A DNA stretch of 36,063 bases, from the NCBI GenBank assembly GCA_947644645.1, contig CANSAF010000025.1, forward strand, positions 1-36,063, given 5' to 3'. Of the stretch, positions 29,924 to 36,063 are shown piece after piece. The stretch is from an uncultured Sporosarcina sp. (lineage in GTDB: Bacteria; Bacillota; Bacilli; Bacillales_A; Planococcaceae). A program made the translations under genes and the position numbers. Numbering within the stretch: the stretch's first letter is position 1; each line of letters opens with the position of its first letter. Under the pieces are notes generated by a model that had not been told where the DNA came from, searched no databases, and was given only the letters and a program-made list of their open reading frames with translations.

Positions 29924-30241
29924 ATGAATTTTAGGGACTTTCTTCAGCAAGATTTAAACACTTTTATTAACCCAACTGAATTCGGTGTGCCAATTAAAAT
30001 TGAAGATGAAACAGTCCTGGTTGTTCTTGATGATGAAGTCATGAATGAGCGACAATTGGCCAAGCAAATTGAAGGAGAACTTCATACCGAGGAACTCCTT
30101 TTTTATGTGCGGAAAATTGATCTTTCGTTTTATCCGAGACCGGATAACCTTGTGTTTTTTGACAATGTTCGCTGGCAAGTAGTGGATATTCAAGAAGATG
30201 AGGGGATGTTTACGGTCACTTGCGAGAGGGTGAGCGGATGA
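29924..30241 (+). CDS. Head-tail connector protein (gpFII position)
   Basis: 105 residues (MNFRDFLQQDLNTFINPTEF; FYPRPDNLVFFDNVRWQVVD) with the C-terminal beta pattern VRWQVVDIQEDEGMFTVTCE seen in lambda-type head-tail joining proteins. It directly follows the previous gene and overlaps the next gene ATG, so it is coupled to both. ATG 29924 is preferred to the longer frame starting 29894, which lacks a ribosome site. Confidence 0.7.
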   Translation: MNFRDFLQQDLNTFINPTEFGVPIKIEDETVLVVLDDEVMNERQLAKQIEGELHTEELLFYVRKIDLSFYPRPDNLVFFDNVRWQVVDIQEDEGMFTVTCERVSG

Positions 30242-30807
30242 GACTTGTAGTAGGTGTCGATGAAACAACGCTGAAATACGTTCAGTATCGTTTAGGTGAA
30301 TTTTCAAAACGTGCACCCAATGCCATTTCAAATGCTTTAAATCGTGGGATAACGAATGTTGGTTCGAATATTCGTAAAGAAGTTCGGAAGGAATACCATA
30401 TAAAAGCTGGGGATGTTAATGCTACGTTAACGAGGCATCGTGCTAACCGTGGTTCTTTGACTGCTACTGTTGAATCTAAAGGTCATTTAATTGGATTGGA
30501 TAAATTCAAGGTCAATCCACGAACAATTAACCCACGCAGAAAAACACCATTAAGAGTTGCGGTTAGGAAGAGTGGCGGTAATACTGTTGGTGGTGCTTTT
30601 ATGGCTGAGGTGAATGGTCCGAAGTTATTTATGCGGGTGAAAAAGTCAAGGTTGCCAATTAGAAGGCTTTTTGGTCCATCCGTACCTCAAATGTTAGGCA
30701 GAGAAGAAATCCGTGATTTTGTAATGAATGAAGGACAAAACACCTTTGAAAGACGCTTGGAACATGAAATAAATCGAATACTTGAAGTTGGGAGGCGGGA
30801 TAAATGA
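30238..30807 (+). CDS. Minor tail protein Z-like
   Basis: 189 residues. AISNALNRGITNVGSNIRKE, then VRKEYHIKAGDVNATLTRHR, and a basic stretch INPRRKTPLRVAVRKSGGNT, is the pattern of lambda gpZ/prophage minor-tail-Z proteins, which complete the head-facing tail tip. ATG 30238 follows GAGAGGGTGAG and overlaps the previous stop by four bases. Confidence 0.8.
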   Translation: MRLVVGVDETTLKYVQYRLGEFSKRAPNAISNALNRGITNVGSNIRKEVRKEYHIKAGDVNATLTRHRANRGSLTATVESKGHLIGLDKFKVNPRTINPRRKTPLRVAVRKSGGNTVGGAFMAEVNGPKLFMRVKKSRLPIRRLFGPSVPQMLGREEIRDFVMNEGQNTFERRLEHEINRILEVGRRDK

Positions 30808-31265
30808 CGCCGATTCGATTGCAAAATGCATTAAAGACAAAAATGGAAAAAATACTAAGTGGCAAACGATTAATGTCCCAAGAAGGAATCGAAAAATCTA
30901 TTCAAGTATTTGAACAGCACTTGCCACGTAAAGCCAAATCGCAATCACGCAACCCAGAAAGCACTTTTTATCCATGTGTCATTGTTTACCTTGATGAAGG
31001 AAACAATGAGCGGGTAAAGGTGCTTTTTGTTGTTGCAACGCATGACGATACAGGGGATAACCAAGGTTATAAAGATGTTATGAATATCGTTGAAGCTGTT
31101 TCGCAAGAATTGACAAGAAATCCCTTAGTGAATGAAAAATTTGAAATGACTAAGTGTGATTGGTTTTACAATGAACAAGATAATTACCCATACTTTTTTG
31201 CCTGGGTAGAAACTTATTGGGAAAAGCCACGCGCTTTGCGTGATGATGTGGAGGCGATGATATGA
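30804..31265 (+). CDS. Tail completion/terminator-like protein (gpU position)
   Basis: 153 residues starting ATG 30804, overlapping the previous gene by four bases. The later part (VKVLFVVATHDDTGDNQGYK, then DVMNIVEAVSQELTRNPLVN, FFAWVETYWEKPRALRDDVE) has the alpha/beta pattern of phage tail terminator proteins. Position after the Z-like gene and before the sheath supports this, but the assignment is by pattern. Confidence 0.6.
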   Translation: MTPIRLQNALKTKMEKILSGKRLMSQEGIEKSIQVFEQHLPRKAKSQSRNPESTFYPCVIVYLDEGNNERVKVLFVVATHDDTGDNQGYKDVMNIVEAVSQELTRNPLVNEKFEMTKCDWFYNEQDNYPYFFAWVETYWEKPRALRDDVEAMI

Positions 31266-31558
31266 AGAAAGTCGAAGAAGTTACGAAGGAAATGGTGAAA
31301 GAAGCATTGGAGCCTAAACCAAATCATGATAAAACGCTAATTTATTGCGGACCGGAAGTAGCGTCCGTTGGATTACGCCAATTTTCCGTTTTCAAGAATG
31401 GTCTACCTGCTAATGTCCTTGAATTAGAATGTAAAGCAATCCATGCACTCTTTAAACCTGTCGAAGATTTAGCTAAAGTGAAAAGCCAAATCGCTATTAA
31501 AGGTTCGAAGGAAAATCAATTATTTAATAATGTATTGAAATTTATAAGGGAGGGATAA
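31262..31558 (+). CDS. Small protein before the sheath gene, unknown (98 aa)
   Basis: It overlaps the previous gene by four bases. KKVEEVTKEMVKEALEPKPN, then YCGPEVASVGLRQFSVFKNG and a helix ending NNVLKFIREG. Not recognised by name; such small genes commonly sit just before the sheath in myovirus-type prophages. Four bases separate it from the sheath gene. Confidence 0.7.
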   Translation: MKKVEEVTKEMVKEALEPKPNHDKTLIYCGPEVASVGLRQFSVFKNGLPANVLELECKAIHALFKPVEDLAKVKSQIAIKGSKENQLFNNVLKFIREG

Positions 31559-31562
31559 ACGT

Positions 31563-33002
31563 ATGAGTTATAAACATGGTATTGAGGTTTTAGAAAATCC
31601 GACATCTATTATACCTCCAATCGAATCAGATGCATCTGTACAGGTGGTTTTTGGAACAGCACCTATTAACCTTGCGGAGAATCCATATGAATCTGTCAAT
31701 AAACCAATTTTACTTTATTCATGGGAAGAAGGAGTAAAGAATTTTGGTTACAGTGACGATTGGGAGTCGTATACGCTTTGTCAATCTATGGATGCAACTT
31801 TCAAAATTTTGAATGTAGCGCCTGTTATTTTTGTAAATGTTTTAGACCCTGCTAGACATAAGAAAAGTGTAGATAAAAAGGCTTTAACGGTGTCAAAGGG
31901 TGAAGTTAAAATTTTGGAAGAAGGCATTTTACTAAATACGATTAAAGTTGAAGTGAATAACGAGCAATTGGAAAAAGAAACAGATTATATGGCTTCTTTT
32001 GATAGAGATGGCTATGTAGTTGTCGCGCTTTTAGGAGATCACGATGAAATAGAAGTAAGTTATGAAAAATTAGATCCTAGTAAGGTTACTGAGCTAGATG
32101 TCGTAGGCGGCTATGATGTGACAACTGGAAAATATGAGGGGTTGGAAGTAATTGACCAAGTGTATCCAAGGTTAGGGATTGTTCCGGGACAAGCTCTTGC
32201 TCCAGGATGGTCACATAAGCCAATGATTGGTATTGTTCTTGATGCAAAAATTCAAGGGATTAACACGAATTTTAATGCGATGAACTTGTTGGATGTTGAT
32301 AGCGAAACGGTAATTAGTTACCAAGATGTTCCTGCATGGAAGAATGATAATAGTTATACAAGCAAACAATCAATCGTATGTTTTCCTAAATGTAAAATTG
32401 GCGATAAAGTTTATTGGATGAGTGCCCTAATTGCTGCATTAATTCAAAGGATTGATGCGGTGAAGGGTGGCGGAGTACCTTACGTTTCTCCCTCGAATGA
32501 AAGATTGCCTATTACAGGGGCTATTGTAGGAAAGAATACTGAACTGTCTTTAGATCAAGGGCAGGCTAATTTCTTGAACGGAGCTGGAATTATTACGGTG
32601 ATTAATTTAAATGGATGGCGGTCATGGGGGAATAATACGGCAGCATATCCATCAACTTCTGATGTTAAAGACCGTTTTATTGCGGTACGGAGAATGTTTA
32701 ATTGGTGGGGGAACACTTTTATTTTGACCTACTTTGATAAAGTGGATGACCCTACAAATTATAGATTAATTGATTCCGTTGTTGATAGCGAGAATATTCG
32801 AGCGAACGGTTTTAAAGCTTCAGGACAAATTGCTGGTGCGAAAATAGAATTTAGGCAAGATCAAAATCCTATCACGAGCCTGTTGAATGGCAAGATTCAA
32901 TTCATTCAAAAAATGGCTGCATTTACACCAGCCGAACATATTGTTAATGTTTTAGAGTTTGATCCAAGAATTTTAGAAGAATCATTATTTGGAGGTGATT
33001 GA
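31563..33002 (+). CDS. Contractile tail sheath protein, P2 FI-like
   Basis: The outer, contractile layer of the tail. 479 residues. Pattern: MSYKHGIEVLENPTSIIPPI at the start, TLCQSMDATFKILNVAPVIF, PITGAIVGKNTELSLDQGQA, and in the conserved C-terminal fold NLNGWRSWGNNTAAYPSTSD, AVRRMFNWWGNTFILTYFDK and IEFRQDQNPITSLLNGK. These are typical of P2-type sheath proteins. GAGGGAT precedes ATG 31563. It is followed without gap by the tube gene. Confidence 0.94.
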   Translation: MSYKHGIEVLENPTSIIPPIESDASVQVVFGTAPINLAENPYESVNKPILLYSWEEGVKNFGYSDDWESYTLCQSMDATFKILNVAPVIFVNVLDPARHKKSVDKKALTVSKGEVKILEEGILLNTIKVEVNNEQLEKETDYMASFDRDGYVVVALLGDHDEIEVSYEKLDPSKVTELDVVGGYDVTTGKYEGLEVIDQVYPRLGIVPGQALAPGWSHKPMIGIVLDAKIQGINTNFNAMNLLDVDSETVISYQDVPAWKNDNSYTSKQSIVCFPKCKIGDKVYWMSALIAALIQRIDAVKGGGVPYVSPSNERLPITGAIVGKNTELSLDQGQANFLNGAGIITVINLNGWRSWGNNTAAYPSTSDVKDRFIAVRRMFNWWGNTFILTYFDKVDDPTNYRLIDSVVDSENIRANGFKASGQIAGAKIEFRQDQNPITSLLNGKIQFIQKMAAFTPAEHIVNVLEFDPRILEESLFGGD

Positions 33003-33523
33003 TGATGACTAGCATAATTCCGGAGAAAATTGTTAACTACAATGTTTATGATGATGGGGATAAATTGGTCGGTGTTTCTGGAGAAATCACTTTGCCTGAG
33101 TTCGAGGCAATGAGTGAAACAATCGGAGGCGCTGGCATTGCAGGTGAATATGATTCGCCTACGCCAGGGCATTTTGAATCGCAGGAAATGGAGATTAACT
33201 TTCGAACGATTAGTGACTCGACATTCAAACTGATGGGAAACCGCGGTCAAACATTGACTCTGCGCGCTGCTCAGCAAAGCTATAACGTGACGAGCGGAAA
33301 GACGAGCATTCGGCCATTGAAAATCACAATTCGAGGTATCTCTAAAGGGATGTCAGCCGGAAAGATTGAAGTTGGATCACCTACGGAAACGTCTAATAAA
33401 ATCGAAATTCTTTATGTGAAAATCGAAGAGGATGGGAAAACATTATTGGAATTCGATAAGTTGAACTTTATTTACATCGTAGACGGCGAAGATTTATTAG
33501 AAGATGTGCGAAATGCAATTTAG
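33002..33523 (+). CDS. Tail tube protein, P2 FII-like
   Basis: The inner tube through which DNA passes. 173 residues. IIPEKIVNYNVYDDGDKLVG, GEITLPEFEAMSETIGGAGI, then AGEYDSPTPGHFESQEMEIN and RPLKITIRGISKGMSAGKIE are typical of P2 FII. GGAGGTGAT precedes it; ATG 33002 and ATG 33005 are both possible. The start overlaps the sheath stop. Confidence 0.92.
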   Translation: MMTSIIPEKIVNYNVYDDGDKLVGVSGEITLPEFEAMSETIGGAGIAGEYDSPTPGHFESQEMEINFRTISDSTFKLMGNRGQTLTLRAAQQSYNVTSGKTSIRPLKITIRGISKGMSAGKIEVGSPTETSNKIEILYVKIEEDGKTLLEFDKLNFIYIVDGEDLLEDVRNAI

Positions 33524-33536
33524 GGAGGAATTTGTA

Positions 33537-33824
33537 GTGAATCAGTATTTAATTGAATTTAAAAAACCTTACTCGTTTGAGGGAGTAGAGTATGGCGATG
33601 TAGATTTATCTAATTTAGAAAATTTAAGCACAGGCGATTTAATTGAAGCGGATGGGCAATTTAGCGAGTCAGGACAATTTGCCGTTATGAATGAAATGAC
33701 AACTTCTTATGCTTGTATTTTGGCGGCCAAAGCTTCTGGAAAGCCGATTGAATTTTTTCAACGATTACCAGCAATTGAAGGGGTAAAAGTGAAACGCGTC
33801 GTTATGGGTTTTTTCAACAGTTAG
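33537..33824 (+). CDS. Tail assembly chaperone, short form (gpE-like)
   Basis: 95 residues starting GTG 33537, eight bases after AGGGAGG. YLIEFKKPYSFEGVEYGDVD, LENLSTGDLIEADGQF and YACILAAKASGKPIEFFQRL are the pattern of phage tail assembly (gpE) proteins. The frame ends TAG at 33822 just after a run of six T residues that is expected to shift part of the ribosomes to the -1 frame (see the extended product). Confidence 0.85.
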   Translation: MNQYLIEFKKPYSFEGVEYGDVDLSNLENLSTGDLIEADGQFSESGQFAVMNEMTTSYACILAAKASGKPIEFFQRLPAIEGVKVKRVVMGFFNS

Positions 33825-34003
33825 GCTTTGTGAAGCTTGAGAAAAATAAATATATAAAACAATTAGACGGACGGACACTCAGAAAAGTGTGCGTCCGTCT
33901 TTCTTTATCCACATTTACGAGTATCGAATACTTTGAAAAATTAAATCCTCAAGAATTACGTGAAGTGATTGATGATATCGAGGAGGCGAATAAGAAAACA
34001 TGA
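33537..34003 (+). CDS. Tail assembly chaperone, -1 frameshift product (gpE-E'-like)
   Basis: Slippage at T-TTT-TTC (33809-33815) moves translation to a -1 frame that continues without stop to TGA 34001-34003. It adds about 62 residues: QQLGFVKLEKNKYIKQLDGR, then VRLSLSTFTSIEYFEKLNPQ and ELREVIDDIEEANKKT. The E'-like end L-x-x-x-E-L-x-x-x-I-D-D-x-x-E is the usual shape. The stop overlaps the tape measure ATG (ATGA). The two products, in fixed ratio, guide assembly of the tail around the tape measure in P2 and lambda. Confidence 0.75.
33866..33907 (+). terminator. Strong hairpin inside the E' extension
   Basis: Arms of 14 bases (33866-33879 and 33886-33899) pair with one mismatch around a six-base loop, followed by TTTCTTTA. 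It looks like an intrinsic terminator although it lies in a translated -1 frame, 51 bases after the slip site. It may reduce tape measure transcription or be held open by ribosomes. Confidence 0.5.
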
Positions 34004-36063
34004 GTAAAAAAAGTTATGAAATCGCCTTTCGTTTGGGAGCGAAAATGGACTCTTCTTTACGCACTGCTTTTGCCAATGCGAATAAAAATTTGAGTCAACT
34101 AAATAAAAACTCTGGATCCATTGTCAAAACAAGTGGGACATTATCCCGTGCAATGCAGGGGGTAGGAACAGCTGGCGTAAACATGACAAAAAGGGTATCA
34201 AGTGGCATTACAACAGGATTAATCGCACCTTTTAGAGGTGCAATTAATATGGTGAAGCAATATGCAGGGGCATTAGGTGTTTTGTCTGGTGGAGCGCTTG
34301 CGGCGACAGGTATGGGGCGTCTATCTGCTATCGAAAATGCTCAGACATCCTTGACTGTCATGATGGGTGATGCCAAGGTAGCCAAAGCTTTCCTCGATGA
34401 CGTATTGGATTTTGCAAAAACAACGCCTTTCGCATTTCCCGATTTAGCTGAGACATCCAGAAACTTGATTGCATTCGGCATGGATAAAGCTAAAGTAGTT
34501 CCAACAATGAAAGCAATTGGAGATGCGGCAGCGGCGACAGGAAAAGGCAGTGAGGGGCTACAACAGGTTGCAGGAGCCTTTGGAGATATGCAAATTAGTG
34601 CCCAATTATCACTTGGTCCTATCAGGAGTCTTGAAGCGGCTGGTGTTCCTGCTTTGAAAATACTAGCAAACCAAGCTGGGGTAAGCACTGATGCAATGGC
34701 GAAAAGCATATCGAAAGGTTCAATTGATTCCCAAAAAGCGATAGATCAACTAGTGCAGGGTATGCAGGATGGAACGGATGGTTTAGCTGGTCGGACGGCG
34801 GCTATGGCTGGAATTATGGAGGAGACTAAAAAGAATTGGACGGGTTCTGTCGATAGCTTGAAGTCCTCTATCTCGTCAACTATGGCAACGCTTTTAGAAC
34901 CTGTTAAACCACATATCCAATCAGCAATGGCATGGTTTGGAAATACATTTGCAAAATTACCACCGATTGTTTTTTCAATCGCTAATGCTGTAAAACCTGC
35001 ATTTAAGGGGATTGGAGAAGCTTTTAAAAATGTGGAAAAGTATGCAACTAGTATTATTTCTATTTTTAAAGGTGGATTGGGGGCGGAAAAAGGTTCTATG
35101 TCACTTAAAGAACTCGGATTTTCTGAGGATGAAGTGACTAGTATTATGACGGCAGTTCAAACGATTCAGAAAAACTTTAAGGATACATTTTCAAAAATAA
35201 CGTCGTATATACCACCTGTATTGTCCGTAGTAAAAACAGTATTTTCTCAAATTGCCCCGTTTCTAGCGAATTCGGCTAAGGGATTCGTTGTTTTTAGCGA
35301 CACGATAAGAAGTATCATTTCTTTTATTGCCCCGTACTTGGGACAGGCTTTAGGAGCCATATTCAGTGTGATCAAGGGTGTAATCGTCAAGATAAAGTCA
35401 TTTTGGTCTGAAAATGGTGCTGAAATTATTCAAGCTGTAAAAAATGTTGCCAAAGTTGTTGGTAGTATATTTAAAGTTCTTGGCCCTATTGTTTTATTTG
35501 TTATCAAAATGGTGTGGGATAACATTAAGGGCGTTATTCAAGGCGGATTAAATATAATACTAGGTCTAGTCAAGGTGTTTTCCTCTCTTTTTACAGGCAA
35601 TTGGAAAGGTTTATGGGATGGCGTAAAGCAATTACTTGGTGGCGCGCTTCAATTTTTATGGAATCTATGGAATTTAATGATTATGGGGCGCATGGTAAAA
35701 GGCGTTGTTGTGGTTGTAAAATCTATTGCGGGTTTCTTTAAAGGATTAGGACCAAAGCTAGCTACAAGCGTACAGTATTACTATCATTTGTTCATGGATA
35801 AGTTTTATCAAATCGGAATAGGGATTTTAAGAACAATCACGAACTCTGTTGGGAAAATTGTCGGAGTAGCAAGAAATGCGATAACAAATTTTATCACCGT
35901 TTTTCAGACCGCAAGAACTTTTGGTGTAAATATTTTCATGTCGATTGTTTCCGCTGTACGAAATTTGTTTTCCGGTGCGGTTGGTTTTATTAAGAATGCT
36001 TTTTCTAACGTAGTTGGTGCAGTGATGGAAAGAATCAGTACATTAATTGGTTCAATTCAAGGG
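34000..36063 (+). CDS. Tape measure protein, 3' end cut by window
   Basis: Sets tail length and helps eject DNA. ATG 34000 overlaps the E' stop. The 688 codons visible are open to the last base. Features: N-terminal SYEIAFRLGAKMDSSLRTAF, coiled helical segment NANKNLSQLNKNSGSIVKTS, Gly/Ala-rich hydrophobic stretches, the conserved tape measure block AIENAQTSLTVMMGDAKVAK, then FLDDVLDFAKTTPFAFPDLA and AETSRNLIAFGMDKAKVVPT. Hydrophobic stretches further on (for instance about residues 420-520) are typical membrane-contact regions. The minus-strand frame in the same place is a shadow. Confidence 0.9.
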   Translation, partial: MSKKSYEIAFRLGAKMDSSLRTAFANANKNLSQLNKNSGSIVKTSGTLSRAMQGVGTAGVNMTKRVSSGITTGLIAPFRGAINMVKQYAGALGVLSGGALAATGMGRLSAIENAQTSLTVMMGDAKVAKAFLDDVLDFAKTTPFAFPDLAETSRNLIAFGMDKAKVVPTMKAIGDAAAATGKGSEGLQQVAGAFGDMQISAQLSLGPIRSLEAAGVPALKILANQAGVSTDAMAKSISKGSIDSQKAIDQLVQGMQDGTDGLAGRTAAMAGIMEETKKNWTGSVDSLKSSISSTMATLLEPVKPHIQSAMAWFGNTFAKLPPIVFSIANAVKPAFKGIGEAFKNVEKYATSIISIFKGGLGAEKGSMSLKELGFSEDEVTSIMTAVQTIQKNFKDTFSKITSYIPPVLSVVKTVFSQIAPFLANSAKGFVVFSDTIRSIISFIAPYLGQALGAIFSVIKGVIVKIKSFWSENGAEIIQAVKNVAKVVGSIFKVLGPIVLFVIKMVWDNIKGVIQGGLNIILGLVKVFSSLFTGNWKGLWDGVKQLLGGALQFLWNLWNLMIMGRMVKGVVVVVKSIAGFFKGLGPKLATSVQYYYHLFMDKFYQIGIGILRTITNSVGKIVGVARNAITNFITVFQTARTFGVNIFMSIVSAVRNLFSGAVGFIKNAFSNVVGAVMERISTLIGSIQG

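Larger units (their letters stand above)
5021..36063. mobile_element. Temperate phage integrated in mtaB (left part; right end outside window)
   Basis: The element spans everything right of the mtaB junction: lysogeny, early/replication, packaging, head and contractile-tail modules in standard temperate-phage order. It contains integrase, repressor, Cro, antirepressor, replication initiator, terminase, portal, capsid, sheath, tube and the start of the tape measure gene, all with intact frames, so it looks functional as far as it can be seen. The attR end is not in view. Confidence 0.95.

Noticed and set aside
34341-34709. 122-codon leftward frame in the tape measure gene
   Set aside because: Antisense shadow; the rightward frame has clear tape measure sequence and is open to the window end.

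Overview
The window joins a chromosomal chaperone/ribosome-modification locus to the left two thirds of an integrated temperate phage. The host genes at 1-5020 run dnaK (5'-truncated by the window edge), dnaJ, prmA, rsmE and then the first 16 codons of mtaB. This is the gene order of Bacillus and relatives, and the protein sequences fit a low-GC Bacillales host. A Sporosarcina/Planococcaceae-like host is my guess, not something the sequence proves. A degraded GC-rich intergenic repeat of a type I remember from Bacillales genomes lies between rsmE and mtaB.

At about 5018-5022 the mtaB reading frame (tRNA t6A methylthiotransferase) breaks just after the codon of its first iron-sulfur-cluster cysteine and runs into phage DNA. 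A large serine integrase gene ends about 100 bases further in, so this junction is read as attL. The rest of mtaB and attR should lie beyond the right edge.

The lysogeny block (5119-11231, leftward) holds the serine integrase, an ImmA/IrrE-type metallopeptidase, a compact cassette of four unrecognised genes (SAP-like motif protein, unknown protein, winged-helix/zinc-ribbon protein, two-helix membrane protein), a DUF4352-like lipoprotein and an XRE repressor. The divergent control region at 11241-11378 contains a good rightward promoter and operator-like repeats. To its right lie a Cro-like gene, small early genes, a 72-bp leader sequence present twice (plus a diverged third copy), an ORF6N antirepressor, a DnaD-type replication initiator carrying five 15-bp iterons inside its own gene, SSB, and a long run of small phage genes. 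That run includes a protein ending in a sliding-clamp-binding motif, an XtrA-like protein, a DUF5677-like accessory gene, ArpU and a small tyrosine recombinase.

A 0.6-kb non-coding stretch (22360-22939) follows. It contains a large dyad, four 11-bp repeats abutting a TTGACA box, a strong terminator and a candidate cos region. Rightward late genes come next: a lambda-type packaging/head module (Nu1-like and gpA-like terminase, DUF6148, gpB portal, ClpP-like protease, gpD-like decoration protein, gpE-like capsid, connector genes, gpZ-like and tail-completion proteins) joined to a P2-type contractile tail module (sheath, tube, tail-assembly chaperone with a -1 frameshift, tape measure truncated by the window end). 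The phage is therefore predicted to be a myovirus with a lambda-like head and P2-like tail. Lysis, baseplate and fibre genes would lie to the right.

The strongest leads for something new are the mtaB-splitting integration, the leftward four-gene cassette, the iteron array in the initiator gene, the 11-bp repeat array before the late genes, and the duplicated structured leader.
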